DNA from: Colletes latitarsis
Taxonomy: Eukaryota; Arthropoda; Insecta; Hymenoptera; Colletidae
Assembly: GCF_051014445.1 (NCBI RefSeq)
Contig: NC_135137.1
Span: forward strand, 33,419,501 to 33,483,500
Direction: 5' to 3'
DNA length: 64,000 bases
Of this stretch, positions 1 to 13,444 are shown in pieces. The first letter of the stretch is position 1. Every line of letters begins with the position of its first letter. A model generated the notes under the pieces. That model was not told where the DNA came from. It saw nothing but the letters and a program-made list of their open reading frames with translations, and did not search any database. The position numbers and the translations under genes are program-made.

Positions 1-789
1 GTATTTTGTTCTTCAAAAATAAAGTGCACAATGTCGTATCACGTTTTCTACAACGCATTAACGAGAAACTGAAAACAAGATTTTCTCAATACGGCCGTAT
101 ACAGTTCAGTCACGTACGTTCGGCGGTATCAAAGTTGTATCGCAATGCGGTGAAATTATAAACAAGTTAAGTTTTGTGCGACGTTTAGTGATTCATAGTG
201 TTATTATAGAGGCTGCAGTGAGAAAGGCGGATTATAAAATAACAAAAACTGCACGGTTTCCATTACCTTCGCGCGTTCAGGGATCGTTTAATGAGAAGAT
301 CGAAGATGAAGGACGAAGGAGAACGTGATGCGACTTTACGACCTCGGGGTAGAAACGCATCTTTGCTGAAAGTGCAACTATGTTCGATCGTGCAAACCGT
401 GCCCGGGACGAGATTTTTCGTCGTTGTATAACGTTCGCGTATGGCGACGAGAAATTACAGCCAATTGTCGATAAGTTATCGTTAATTTTAGAAGAGTGCC
501 GCTGGGAAACGGCGATGCTTCGCATTTTGTACCGCTCAGACCCGACAATTTGTCCGATATTATGAACACCTTATACTTCGATCGCGACTTTGCAGCACTT
601 CTGGTTGTCGTCGGTGCTGTTACAAATACCGTATCCAGTTTCGTGCGATCAATACATTTTTATAACCGTGAATTGGGGGTTGAGCATGAAATCTTGGAGG
701 CGCGAAGAACGAAGGGGCACTTTGATCGAACAATCTTCACGAATCTCTCTTCTTCGCTACACGTAAATTGCAGCGTTCCTTATATTTAA
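1..789 (+). other. Promoter-like start and two overlapping unidentified ORFs
   Basis: No gene is recognised. An arthropod-type initiator (TTCAGTCA around 105-112) is followed by AT-rich sequence that reads like a 5' leader. Two open frames follow. One runs from an ATG at 380 to a stop at 565 (61 residues, charged, helix-like, starting MFDRANRARDEIFRR). The other, in a different frame, ends at 789 (containing FVRSIHFYNREL). They overlap and would join only by a frameshift or an unannotated splice. This could be the first exon of a plus-strand gene, a decayed gene fragment, or chance. An AATAAA-like string at 17-22 could belong to an upstream gene outside the window. Confidence 0.15.
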
Positions 790-3700
790 TCGTTTATTAA
801 TAATTAATAAATTGAGGGTTTCTGGGAAGTAGTTGATTCGTGGTAGGAAGAAGTCGAGTACTCCTCCAACGAAAATTTCTTTTAACTCAGGTGTTATTAT
901 ACAACTTTTGATCAATTCTAAGTGGCGTAGATTCATACCAGGCGTAAAAACAATTTCTACAGATATTTTCTACGCTACAGAGATTAGAACTTCCTGTCCT
1001 ACTTTTAATGGAAATTGATTCCTTGATATCTTCATTATTCTTTTGTACAGTATTGCGAAAATATATATATAGAAGTATATTTTAATTAGGCGATAAAATA
1101 TTAGTAATTATTACGAAGAGCCTGCGTCGAATTCGTCAATAAAATATTTATTGGACCAATGCTCGCGACGGCCCGTCTGTTTCTACTCGAATTTCAATTA
1201 AAATACCTTCAATTCTTGGTGTTCATCGCCCCTCGTGATCTAAATAACAGGCAAAGAAACAAAATCGGCGCCGTGAAACGAAAGTATCCAACAAAAAAGC
1301 CTCCCCTCGATCTAAAGTAGCGAGACAATCTTCCCCGCGGACTCGCCCATAATTAAATATTACAAATGATCGCGCATCTGGAGTCGGCCTCCTCCTTTTG
1401 CGCTTTTTGCCAGCTACGAGAGAGGACTACTCTTCCACGCGATAACGATCCACGATCGCCCCGGAGGGAATCGTTCCGGCATAGCGAAGAGCGTAACTCG
1501 CTCTCGTCTCTCGTCACGCTTCGAGCGGACCCCCCTTTAACGCGTCTGTGCGCCTAAACGAAGAAAATCGAGAAGAAATTAATGTCGAGGCGTGAATCGG
1601 CCCCCGATCTTTTCGTTTCCTTTCGCGCCGGTTCGCAGTGCTCGATAAATATTGACTGGCTCCGCAACTTCCGCCCAGTCCCATTAATTTCCAACCACCC
1701 TCCGATCCGAAAGTAAACAATTCGTCCAATGGAAATCACGACCCAAACTTTTTTTTTAAATAATTCTATTCTAGAAAAGCTTTCGAGTACGAAGACTTTA
1801 AATATATTTATACGTTTGTTACACCCCTATAACGAATTTTGTAGTTAGGTCTATTAAAAATAGCCAAATTTTTCTCAGTATATTATAAAAAATTAATATT
1901 CTCGAATTTTTGGATTTTACAAATGTATATGTAATAATTCCGTGTGGCGATTTTAAAGCTGCCCGTGGAAATCGATTGCTCAATTGTGCGAAACGCGCTC
2001 TCGAGTTCATTATCGTTGATGTTGCGTTGAAGAATTCGGTTCGATTTCGATGCACGAGCGCCGAAAGCGCTCGCGAAGCGCAGTAATTATGAAATTCGAT
2101 TCTGGTCACGGTCCTTCTGGGTGAAAAAAAGTTTCGTCCGGCCCCGGTCACTTTCGGTGATCAAGACGCTCTCGCGAACGCGAGTGTAATTACTTTAAAA
2201 AGCGTTACCACGCCGCGTTAAACCGTGACCCAACGTTGCAACGAACGAACGCAACACCTAGAATCGAAGAAACGCATCGGGGGCATCGGGAGAGCGTGTT
2301 CTTGCCCCAGCTTCTTTTTATTGCTCGGCCGTCGTACCGATGATCGACATTGCTCTTACGAATCGGCGTAGCGTGCAATTTTTAATTACTTCGACGATCC
2401 TTCGGCTCGAAGGAACCCGTAACCTCGTATCGTGATCGGGTTACGGTACAAAATCGAGACGATAAATTCGCGAACCTGCGATGAGATGCGCGACCGTGTG
2501 CTCTGCACGCAACAAAATAAGAGAAGATAATTAGCGATGGAACTGATGCGTGTTTGAATCTAGCAAACTTATTTGAAATTTGAAGAAAACGCATCAATAT
2601 TTGATAGCAAGGACGTTGATAGAGTCTAATTTAAGAGCGAATCGTTATTCGTGCATCAAGTTTCCCCAACCATACCTCGAATCAATGCTCGGAAATTGAT
2701 GAGTATCGGTATTAATCAGCATGTTATTGGATTGATGCCATCGCTACAGCACCATTATGATCAATTAGTATTCGATGTTCGTTTATACCTATATGCGATA
2801 ACGTCGGTGAATAATAAAACAGCGACGCTACAATGTAATACGAAAAACAAAGAGCACGCGATGCATAGCAATCGTACGAGCGCCATCCGATTATTTACAA
2901 ACATTTTATTTACATGGAGTCGAGAGCTACAGACGTGTCTAAATTATCGCGTTACACAAATTCCGGAATTATTTGTATTCTACGGGAAATTACGGTGCCG
3001 TGTTAAAGTCGAAATATTCTATACCACACAGCGCGCGCATCGGGCATACATCTTTGCATTTAATTACGCGAGTCACGTATCCGTACGCTTATGGAATTCT
3101 ATGCGGAGTTCATGAGCGTTTTGTCGGATGAAGGATCACCGATAAACCCAATTTCCATATGGAAAATTTGGACGGTGCACGCCGGACGGGGGGAGAAAAA
3201 AAACAAACCTCGAATCGAGTGAATTGTTACACGCGACACGCCATCGCGGTATCGAAAACACGAGCACAAATTATATTATTATGTAATTTGTACCGAAATC
3301 TGAAATTTATTATCGCTTTTATTCCTGAATCTTCTCGATTTGAACAGTGTTTGAATATTCGAATAAGGAAAAATTCGATATCGATCTCAGGTAAATTACA
3401 CATTGTATATGTAAGATTCAAACTGTGTCAGTGTATTCTATAGGACTAAATGAGAAAAAAGTATTTATAAATGTAGGTCATTCAAAGCTTTATTGAAAAA
3501 TTATCAGTACCAGTAAATGAAATGTATACTTGTGGCATTTCGATATGAAGTGCAATAATTTACTAATAGCTATTACTGGCGAAAATTACTTTCAAAATCT
3601 CAGACTTTAGATAGTAAACACAGCTTACAAAAACACACTAAATGTAAATATTGTCGATTTATTCGAGCCAAAGCTTGCAGTAATAGCAAGACGGTTACTA

Positions 3701-6700
3701 TTCCACTTGTATTCTCTACTTGGGTTATAACTGTTTTTTATTTTTTTCTTATTTAGTACCATAGAATCGAATGGCAAAGTTTGAGCATTGAAACCTGGGG
3801 TACCTTGTATATTGCATAGAAGAAAGGAAAGAACTGGTCGAAAGAGCGATCTATATCGAGACCAGGGATTAAGAATTCAACGAAACGTATCAGTCTAGCT
3901 CGAACAATGCATCATCCCGCGAACAATTAACCGTCCTCTTGAAGAACCGTCCAGAGACAGGCTGTCGGAGGATCGACTACGTGTGCCAGTCGTTTCTAAC
4001 ACGGTTGGACGGAACTAAAAACCTGTCCTTCTCCATCAAGAAGTTCATTCTTACCGCGTATGCATGGACGCCGGAGTCAAAACGAACAGGTTTCTCACGG
4101 GAGACGGCAGAATCCAGGTGCAAGGGTCCCGGGGATCGTTGCAGCACACGTTCTATATCAATGCTCGGTTACGAGCTCCCATTCAACGTACGCTTTATCA
4201 GCATAACCGGAAGCGAAACGGCGCGAACGCTTATCGGCCGGTTGCGATTTCACGTTGAACGTTACTCGAAAGCGAGTAACACGAGCCACGGAGGAGATGC
4301 TGGGTACCCGGTCGACCGATGCGCTTCTATTAACCGGCACGGAGGAGGCCTCCTCCGCGGAAGTGCTTAATTATCCTTTGGCTTTCTCCCGATAATGTCG
4401 CGACACGGCGAAACAAAGCGAGAAACACAGGGAGCACGGAAGCGGACACAGACGTTGGAACGGAGGAAAGGAGAAAAGAGCGAGAGCTTTGACCTCCTCT
4501 GCTGCCAGGTTCGTGGTTTCGTGTACGGCAAGGCAGTCGAGATCCATCTAGATAAAGCGTCGCGGGGCAACGATCCGTATCGGCCGAGTGGAAGGACAAT
4601 TGGAACCGAGATTTCGTAACGGCGACATAAACGTAAAAGCAAACGATCGCGGCACGACGCCTTCCCGGTGTAGACACAATCCCGGAATGCTGCTGTATCG
4701 TTCGTTCCGGCGTGCTCGGACGGGAATTAAAATTCTGTGAATGCCGACTCGGTTCGGGATCGGTTGGTTAATGGGGACCCCGGTAAGACGGACCGGTATC
4801 GAATCGATTTTTTTCGCCCAAACTTTATTCCACGGGCGTCCACGGTGTCGGTGAACCTTTGGACTCCGTCGTGTCCTCGCGGCTTAGAAATACCCGCGAT
4901 CGGAGACCCGTGCTAATTTTCGGTAAATTATTGTCGCCGATAAGAAGGGATCGGAGGACCACGAGCCACCACGCGAACAACGACGTCGAACCGTAATTTC
5001 GTTCGCGGAGAGAGGCTCGGGGACGCTGCGTGCCACCGCGTGGTCCGATCCCACGAGAACGGACGTTGAATTATCGTCGAACCGTTAACAAGGGAAGAAA
5101 TAACGAGGACTCGGGTGCCAGGGTTAGTCCTCATCAGGACATTCACGAAATTTCTCTCCTAGGATGCACGTGTGTGTACGCGATGGGCAGGCCTCTACGC
5201 CACGGGCTTCCGATCCGTAGTAGAAATCCGATATGATCGCGTCTGGGTGGGTCTCCAGCGCCGACAGGACTTTTCCTTGTTTCGGTGGTCGGTACGCCTC
5301 TAGAAAACACGTGTTCTAGCTGCAGGACGTACAAGGGAGGGACACCCCACGGGTCGCGTTCTCCGTCGTCCTCGTGTGTTTCGGCATTCTTGGGTCTCTC
5401 GTTGATTCCACGTCCCGTGTCATTCGAACATCGAGGAACAGAGGGATCGCTGTTGACGATCGTCTTGGAAAAGCTGGATCAACAGGCCACAGATGGGAGC
5501 ACGACCATGGGGGGAACCAGGCTGAAAGAAAGAAGAAGACGAGGAGGAGGAGGAGAAGAAGAAGAAGAAGAAGAAGGCAGGGACGAGAACGAGAGGGAGC
5601 AGCGAAGAGGAGCAAGGAGATACGAGCTGGCACAGCCAAGGGAGAAAAAAAGGTGAAGGTGCAACGAGGTAGAAAGCAACCAGTCCAGGTCCAGGTATTC
5701 TATTATGCTCGGTTATCTAGATTATGGCATTCCTGCTTCGAGGAACCTGGCAACCTGGGGTGGACGGAATGGGGTGTTTCAGGATACCCAGCCTCGCTCC
5801 GATCCTCTTCTCCTTCTCTCCTCTTGCGTCACGGTTTCGTTGCCTCGGAGCATCCATTAATCCTCTTCTGTCGGGTGAAACTCCGAAATTAAAAAAAATA
5901 TATGTGTAGATATGTATGAAGGAGGATCTTTGGAAGGGAAACGGTTGGACACGGTGAGTCCAGGATCCAGGTAGTCCCCGTCGTTTCGAGCGATCCCTTT
6001 TTCTGACTTCGAATCGTGGAATTTGTTATACCCCATTGAATTGCGTTAAACCTTTCTCGAAACGAGGGATTCGCCGTTCCCCGCGTCGCTCGAAATAACC
6101 ATTTCTCGGTCTCTCGTTGACTGGACGCCGTTGGCAAGAAACGCCATCCCCGGGACCGTGAAGGCTACGGATCCACGCATCGATTCGGTTCGTTAGCGAC
6201 GCGCGAATTAATACGGGGAGGCGTTCTCAAATTCGAAAGCGTCGTCCGAGAGGGATTCCGAGAACGAGCCTCTCGTGTACGTACGCGTGTAAAAAAGGAG
6301 CCCGGACAAAACGGTGAGCCGAAACCCAGCAGCAGGTAGCCCAGTCCAGGTGTTATGTTGCCGTATCCTAGGTTTCTACGTCTTTGTTTTAAGGCCTCCT
6401 ATCGTATTACAACTAGTAGATTCCTTAGATCCGCGATCAGATTGTTCCAGCTCGGGGCACATGGCGCCCGTCCCCCCATAGTCTATACACGCATTGAAAT
6501 ATTTTTGGAAACGAACGTTTTTCGGGTAGATAATTTGCGAAGATAAGCAAAGACCAACCATTCTCTGGCCAGGTATTTCCATTGTTCTCGTGGGCCTTGG
6601 GAACCGGTGATTAGTCCGTTTACAAATAATTCTCTTGGCGCACGGCGCCTCTAACCGCTCGTAAGATGTCCTTTCGAGATCCATCCGGTGAACAAACGAA

Positions 6701-7717
6701 CGTTCGTGTCAACACGTCGATCCATTAGCAGGAGATTTCTGGGTGTTTAGGTTGGCGTATAAATCTATGCAGCCCAGGGCCGCGCCATTAGCGCGGAACC
6801 GAGAAACATTAACGCGCATACCGATCCTGTGTACGCTTGCGAGATAACTCTGTTAGATTTCTTTGTCTTGTCGAGGACAAATAAGGGAATATGGAATCTT
6901 ACGCGATGATTAGGATGTACGACGAGAGAGGCTCGGAGAACAATGGATGGGGTAAGAAAGAAACGGCGGGAAACGTTGCGCGCGTCGGCGAGATTAGACG
7001 CGCACAAAGTCCTGCGGCATGGGAGGGAAAAACTGTCGGATATTTTCTCGAACCGATGACGATGTACATTTCGAAAGATAAACAGCGAAACGATACGTTC
7101 ATTCAGATAATAATGCAAAGGAAGCAATACGTCGAACTGTGGGAACGGAGTGCACGATACGAACAGTTACACTGACATACATCCTGCAACGTATTTGATT
7201 TTATTCAGAAAGAACGTTTCAGATGAATAATGTAGAGAAATAGATAAGTATGAATTATACGAAACTGATAAACGTTATTTATAGAATCAACTAAATGGGT
7301 CTGCTTAATAAATATGTTCGTAGAATACTGTCCCTTCCGGAATAATTAATGAAATTAGGATCTATCTATTCCCTGCGTGAACAATGAAGTGCTTTATTGA
7401 AATTATACATTCATGGGAGGAGCAGGCGTCTAATGGTTATCTTTATGCGATTTGTTATCTTCGACCCTTAATTGCCAGCCACACGCAACCTTTACACGAC
7501 GTATCGTGCAGCTGGAACATGTCTGGTGATTTGTGGACAACGCGCTGTACATATGTGTACTCGCCGTTGAGTTAATTTAAAAATCAATGTTACGGACTTT
7601 GGTATCAAGTTCTGGTTAATTTCTGACGTAAATAAGAAATATAGGGAAAAGATGAAAGGAGAGAATTTTTAGTTTCCACTATCTTAGAACAGTCTCACAA
7701 CGCATATTAAAAACAGT
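790..7717. other. Non-coding stretch, probable ephrin intron
   Basis: No recognisable gene, RNA or complete transposon was seen. Open frames of 60-154 codons occur, but they overlap on both strands and match no family I know. Sequence alternates between AT-rich (790-3900) and CpG-rich (3900-6700). If the ephrin exon at 19.7 kb is correctly called, this stretch lies inside the first intron of that gene. Confidence 0.4.
5524..5577 (+). repeat. GAA/GAG-rich polypurine microsatellite
   Basis: The segment is an almost uninterrupted purine run. A single C lies near 5540, and the rest is GAG and GAA triplets. It creates a glutamate/arginine-rich open frame on the plus strand, and a serine/proline/leucine-rich frame on the minus strand, that should not be taken as genes. 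Confidence 0.85.
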
Positions 7718-8283
7718 TAAACTTTACATACGTACAGTTTCAAAATTACTGGTGTTTTATCCATAATTGAGCCACCGTTAGAAGCGGTAAGGCTTCCCCT
7801 TTAAAGTGGTTTTTGGTTTTTGTCGATTCGACTTCCCGTTTCAGAGATATCGTAATTTATGTAAAAGGTAATTTTTTTAATTTGACTCTCCCTGTCTCCG
7901 TCTGACGCGTCGCGTCGGGCCTCTTTGTCTCGCACGCGAGTGACCAAGTGACGTAGTGTGTACTATTTACTACGAGCACGTGCAGTCAATGACCTCGCGC
8001 CGACGTCAACAATGAAAAGTAAACAAACGCTTCGGACCCTTATATTTCCGGAATTAATCGCTATCGACTTGAACGAACGCTCATTTTAAAGGGCATTTCA
8101 TCCCCTATAATGTAAATGTAACAACTATTCTAATTTATGCTACCTTTTATATTTATTTTCATATTTACTTTGACACTATGCACCCGAAGAACTTTCAGCA
8201 ATTCTTATTGATTTTACGCCTAGTGTGCAATAAAACTAGATTATAAATTATTTATTTAATTGAAAATGAATCTAAATTTGTAT
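7718..8283 (+). repeat. Dispersed repeat, family 1, copy A
   Basis: This block matches the reverse complement of 35783-36316 along nearly its whole length. Shared landmarks include the segment giving TTTGACACTATGCACCCGAA, a shared AAAGTAAACAAACGCTTCG string and a common AT-rich end (TTATAAATTATTTATTTAAT here). Copy A carries about 50 bases near 7945-8005 that copy B lacks. Copy B has a short segment around 36015-36070 that is missing here. It has no coding capacity and I see no clear terminal repeats. It is probably a non-autonomous transposon or fragment of one. Confidence 0.8.
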
Positions 8284-8384
8284 ATGGCAGGAATGGGTAT
8301 ACTGTAGCGTCGGTAGGTTTAGTGTTAAAATTTCAAGACTCGAAGCTTCGACAACTTAGTCTCAGTCATGAAGCCAGCTGATAC

Positions 8385-8469
8385 GACGAGTATATTCCCG
8401 AAAAATTGTAATTTCTTCGCGACGAGTATATTCCCGAAAAATTGTAATTTCTTCGCGACGAGTATATTC
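8385..8469 (+). repeat. 36-bp tandem repeat, 2.4 units
   Basis: Two identical 36-base units (8385-8420 and 8421-8456) are followed by 13 bases of a third. The unit begins GACGAGTATATTCCCGAAAA. The identity of the two units implies a recent duplication. Confidence 0.95.
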
Positions 8470-9436
8470 GTCGTTCACAGCTGAGAGATCAAAGAGAACG
8501 CCGTGTGACCCACGAATGGAAATTCAGAATTCTGTTTCCCGGCTCGAAGCAACGGGACCCGTGTGTGTCTCGGGGAAAATACCACGAAACGTGCGACAGA
8601 TGCTATCGAGCGATCCTTTGGAGGCTATCGAGCAAGCGGACGGCGCGCTGGAAGGTAACTGTGCCTGGTCGAGGTGGATCGATTAATGAGGGCCGATAAC
8701 GGGGATGATTACTTCATTACGCGACGCCGTTTACTGGCCGGTACGCGAAAGTCGTACCGTTCATCGAAGGTATGTCGAGGACTCCGAGGCGGAACGGTGA
8801 ACGTGCAGTAGGGAGTAGAGCGCGCGCGAGCGCGTTTGCAAGGATTTAGTTGCAACCAGATCCTTGAAAGAGTCGTAAACGAGAAACGAGTCGGTGGTTT
8901 CCGGTCGACTCCACAGATGGCGCCGTCTGTGCCGTCGAGGAACTCCTCCGAGACCTCCACCTCGGTTCGAAGACCTTTCGAGCGCTCGAGCCACTTCGAG
9001 AATTACCCCTGGTGTCTCTGCGGTTTCCGTCTCTGCGCGCGGCGACTTTCGTTCGTGGCGCGATTTGCGCGTAATTCCCTGTTACGCGGGAGAACCAGTT
9101 CCCGCAAGGGCTGTCGAATTTGAATTTTCGACGGACGAACGTCTCGTTTAAAACTGTTCGACGACGTGGCGGTCCGGGGTATTGCAGAAAGTTCAGCGAA
9201 ACTTTATCTGGAAACATTCTAGAGAAACGTTCTCGCGTTCGGTTAATAAGATAACCGTTAACGTTGCTCGGGCTCCGCGAGGAAGAAAACGGTCACGTTA
9301 ACAGGAAGACAGGGATTACACGGTAGCCCGGCGACAAAGAAGTCTTTAAGCGAGTTGGAAGACGTATTACTTTTGATTCGTCGAACGGGACGGAGATAAT
9401 GCCAGCGGAGTTGGAAAAGTAAACCGGACAGAAGCT
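8470..9436. other. CpG-rich stretch without a recognised gene
   Basis: Overlapping open frames on both strands near 8700-9200 are explained by a low stop-codon density in CpG-rich sequence. I recognise no protein family in any frame. Confidence 0.4.
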
Positions 9437-9578
9437 TATATAAAGATCGGGCTTGTCTAGTTTTCTAACTATCGATCAGAGTCGACGCATCGCGTTCTAT
9501 TCGCGTGTATCTGTGCCATGTACGATCGCCTTCCGCGTAGTCTATAAAAGAAACAGCCTGCTAGGCGGGTATAAATAG
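9437..9578 (+). promoter_or_regulatory. Cluster of three TATA-box motifs
   Basis: Three strong TATA matches lie on the plus strand: TATATAAAG at 9437-9445, CTATAAAAG at 9542-9550 and TATAAATAG at 9570-9578. A pyrimidine-rich initiator-like TTCTAACT lies about 30 bases after the first. No coding frame follows, so if it is active the product would probably be non-coding or spliced to a distant exon. It lies on the strand opposite ephrin. Confidence 0.3.
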
Positions 9579-9991
9579 ACGCGTATGTCCATATTTAACG
9601 CGCAACGAGAACTACCTATGACCCGTTGTGATATTAATCGAGTCTGCTAGGAAAGAATCGCGAGGATTGGTCTGTATAGATAAGTCGGTCGTCGCGGAGA
9701 CAGCCTCGACATATTTCTAACACCGATCGACGAAAGTTTGACGTAAATTCTTGTCGCAAATCGCGAGAATAACCTATCGCGTTTATTATTAACAGTTTGA
9801 TGGTAATCGAGAATTGCCACAGGGTCTGGAATACCTGTATTGTTCATCGATTCTACTGGCATAGTTTAAAACTCGAGACTCTGTAGTTTGTAAAATATGA
9901 ACAAGTACTTTGAAATACACGTGGAAAATTTGAAATTGAAAGACCCACAGAAAACTTAAATTTGTGCTCTCTGTAGTAAACTTCTTCCTTA

Positions 9992-10160
9992 ACACGTTGA
10001 TTGTCAGACCAAATGTCTCAAAGTAAAACTTCGTTTTTAGGCATTTGGAAACTAGCAAACACATTTTATCATTGAATTTATCGTTACGGCCTTCTTGAGA
10101 ATTAATTTTTTTATTTCCTCAGTGAAAAATCATATGTGGGTGACGTGACAATCAATGTGT
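9992..10160. mobile_element. Short inverted-repeat element (MITE-like)
   Basis: Ends form a 15-base inverted repeat with one mismatch: ACACGTTGATTGTCA at 9992-10006 and TGACAATCAATGTGT at 10146-10160. The left end overlaps TTAA (9989-9992), the usual target of piggyBac-type elements. The corresponding right flank is TCAG, so the duplication is not intact. The length is about 170 bases and there is no coding capacity. Assignment to a superfamily is inference. Confidence 0.45.
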
Positions 10161-13100
10161 CAGAAAAGGAATGATATATAGAGACATAGTTTGTCGAATC
10201 TCGACCTACCATATTCCCTTTTTCTGTCTTTTTACCATATTGACAAAATTGACATGCGATAGGCAGTTGGTAGTATGTAGTCTAATAATTCTAGGGACGG
10301 ATATCGACCAAGTAACGATGTAGAATAACAGTTTCAGTCATTGCTTACGACGAAGTCCAGACGACGCGTGTTATATTCAGACGGTTGCTTGAATGACGAT
10401 GTTGAAATATGGATTTTGTCAAAAGAGATTTTCCCGTAAAAAATATAGCTGCAAGTGATTTGCCTGCAAGTTATCAATAATTCAGGACTAGCGAGAATTT
10501 TTTTGATTGCTAGAATTTCAAACGAATCTGAATGTTTCATAGTACAACTTCTCCCATAATGTCTCTTCATTTTCGAGATGGTATTTGAAAATTTGTCGAA
10601 TGCACGAGCGATTGAATACCGTTTGGCTGGCGCGTCTGTTCATTACTCGCTGTTTCTACTTACGCTAATGTCGAACTCGAACTCCATTAAACGCAAGCTC
10701 ATATATCTTCAAACTCGATTTTCTTGAAAACACAGTATTTTAACGAGGGTTAATTTATGGTATGTTTTTCAAAAAAGGTAACCGACGCGACTTGAACGGA
10801 AAGACCAGCGACGGACACCAATGTCCGTCACGGTACTCGTGTTAAAGAGCTGGAGAAAACGACTCTGAGAGTACGTGGGGAGGTAATTAAAGGTTGAAAC
10901 TTTAACCTTTGGTATTGATCCTCATACAAAGTTGCGAATCGGTGACTATAATCACCGATAGGAGCCAGGAAGCATCGAAAGGGTTAATCCACCGATATAC
11001 GGAACCGAATTTCGATAGTTAGAAACGGGCAAAATGGAGCAACCATTAAACGGACGAGTGGAGACTGACTTGCGTGGATCGGTAAATTTGTTCCACCGAC
11101 TATCCCCTGGACTTGTTCCGCAACAACCTGTACGCCGTTCGCGCTGATCGGCCGCGCGCGACCATCAGCGGCGGCTATGTAAATGTAACATCGTTGCGTG
11201 CGGCGTGTACGCAGGAAAGCACGAAGGTGCGCGCGCGCACGCACACGCACGGCCTCGCGTGGACGTGAATGCACCGCTCATTACGGGATAATGGGTTATT
11301 TCGATCCTCCTCGAATTACCGAGTCGACAATGAGGGATTCGATTCGAAAAAGCCTCGCTCTCGCTCCTTTCCTTTGGCCTGACGGAGCCGCGAGGCCTTT
11401 CAGGGTCCCAGCGAGCGGTGGATTGGAAGCGAGATGGCGTAAAGAAGAGAAAAAAAAATAGAGAAAAGGAGGAAAAAATGAAAAGAGGAGGGAACCAAGT
11501 AGACGGGCGGAGGAGCGGCCAGTACGGAGGAAGAGGGTGAAAGAAAGGCACGAGTTTTGGCCGGTGGCTCGAAAACCGAGGAGACAAATGAGGACGAGCG
11601 AGCGAGGATACGTCGTGGAAGGGACCGAGAGGCAGTTCCTCTCGTTCGTGTTCGCTCCTTCGCCTCTCCTCTCGTCCGTTCCTCGCCGTGGCCGTCGTCC
11701 CTTCATGGAACGTGCACCGCAGGACCTCGAGGTGCAATCTCCTCCACGGTTTCGCAGACGGAACGTGCACTTATACGCGGTTCACGCGTCTCTCTCGCCC
11801 GGCGAAAACACGCGTGTGTCTCCTCTCTGCCGCGACGTCGCCGCCTCTTTTATTCGAAGCCTTGGAAATCATCGGCATTCGACCGGACTCTTCCGGGTGG
11901 TGACGCCGCGGAAATCGGCATTGTCCCGCGATCCTTGTCTCGCGGTCTTCGACTCGGTGTTGCCCCGTACACGGCAGTGAGCAACTGACGCCAGAGGGGA
12001 ACGGGATTTCCTTCGTGCCACGGGACTGTCACGGCTGAAACCCGGGAACAAAAGGGCCGAGATAACGCGATAACGATCGCCTTCGACGCGGGACCAACGG
12101 GGATACCAACGTCCACCATCTTTCCTTGATTTGTCTAAATCAAGCCTCGCCATACCTCGTTTACTTCGCTATTAGATACGCACAAGTGTGCGATAACGAT
12201 AAAATCAACAAGTCTAGATTCTTGCACACAGAGACAATCGAGCATGAGAACTAATATCGTCGAATTTCGCCTACTTGTCCTTCGGGGCCGTTACGAGTCC
12301 CAGTCGAGTAACAACCTCCAGGACGTAACTGTAATTGAAAGAAGGAAATTAATTTCCTGGTTAAACACAGCAGGTATTTCGAAGTAACCGTCGAAGGTTG
12401 CTGCACCGCGATGCGAAGGTGCGTACGCCGAGGAAGAACGTTTCCATTCTCGCTCGTAACATTCCGTCAATTACGATCGATAATTGGGCCCCCGTAACCG
12501 CGGACGGTCTGCAGAGCCGAGGGGGCCGTTAAAGCGCGTTAAAGTTCTCTGGAAACGAAAGGCGCTACAAGCCTCCTGGCAGAGACAAAAAATGAAGGCG
12601 TCGATCACGAGCTAATTGGGGCAACGCGGCGAGGATCCACCGCGAGTTCCCGTGGGAATGAAATTATTCCTTCGCACTCGCGGGGAACACGCTTCTCGGC
12701 GCACGCTGCTACGCGACCCGTGTGCAAGGTGTACGCGCGCGCTCTCACATCCTTGGGCCCGCAATTATTTTAAGTGTATAGCGATATCCGACTAGCTATT
12801 AATGACGTTCCTCCGCAGATGGAATCGCGTGCTGACCACGGATAACGCGGCCCAGTGTACACACGTAGACGCGAATTAATTGGCGTAATAATGATTATTA
12901 CTGGGTGGCTGTGTCCCCTCCCGACTCCTTCGTTCTATAATCAAACGATACACTTTTTTTTACAGGACGCATAACGCCCGATCCACACGCGCCACCACCT
13001 GCTGAGCCGTAGAAATTCTCATTGCGATTACCGTTGCCTCGCGGCGACGCGAAACGCATGGAAACGTTACGATTCGCGCCGCTATCGACTGACGAGGAGG

Positions 13101-13444
13101 CGCGCGCCCGGATAGGATCCCCGGAAAAATGCTATGCGTGGGTAATGTAAAATATCGTTTACGCTTTGTCACCGCCCGAGGCTATCTGTCGCCACACAAT
13201 GCCCGATTATTCTATAATTCTGATGTACGACCTGCTCCCCTCCGATTTATTTCCGACCGTTTTCCCCTCCCCCTGTTCCACGGTGGTGTTGAACAAATAT
13301 TAATTTTCACGAGCCGGGAAAATTGATTTCGCTCGAGCGCGTTAGGCGCGCTAGAAGCAGAGGGACGTAATGAAACTTTCGTAAATAAAACTTGGTCTAT
13401 AATTTTTAGTCGAATAAACGGATATGAAATACGAGAGTTGGCTG
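10161..13444. other. Non-coding stretch
   Basis: No gene is recognised. A polypurine run (about 11441-11495) makes the longest minus-strand open frame nearby (11165-11770) serine/proline/phenylalanine-rich and not credible. Two short perfect hairpins occur at 12125-12144 (8-bp arms, loop GTCT) and 12179-12192 (6-bp arms). Confidence 0.4.

Noticed and set aside
2651..3115. 154-codon plus-strand frame
   Set aside because: Non-ATG start, no domain and no splice context. Kept only as a possible decayed sequence.
5285..5892. Plus-strand frames with Glu/Arg runs
   Set aside because: They are generated by the GAA/GAG microsatellite and two frames are open over the same bases.
11165..11770. Longest open frame in the window (201 codons, minus strand)
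   Set aside because: Low-complexity Ser/Pro/Phe/Arg composition produced by polypurine and CpG-rich DNA on the other strand. Several frames are open together and no domain is visible.
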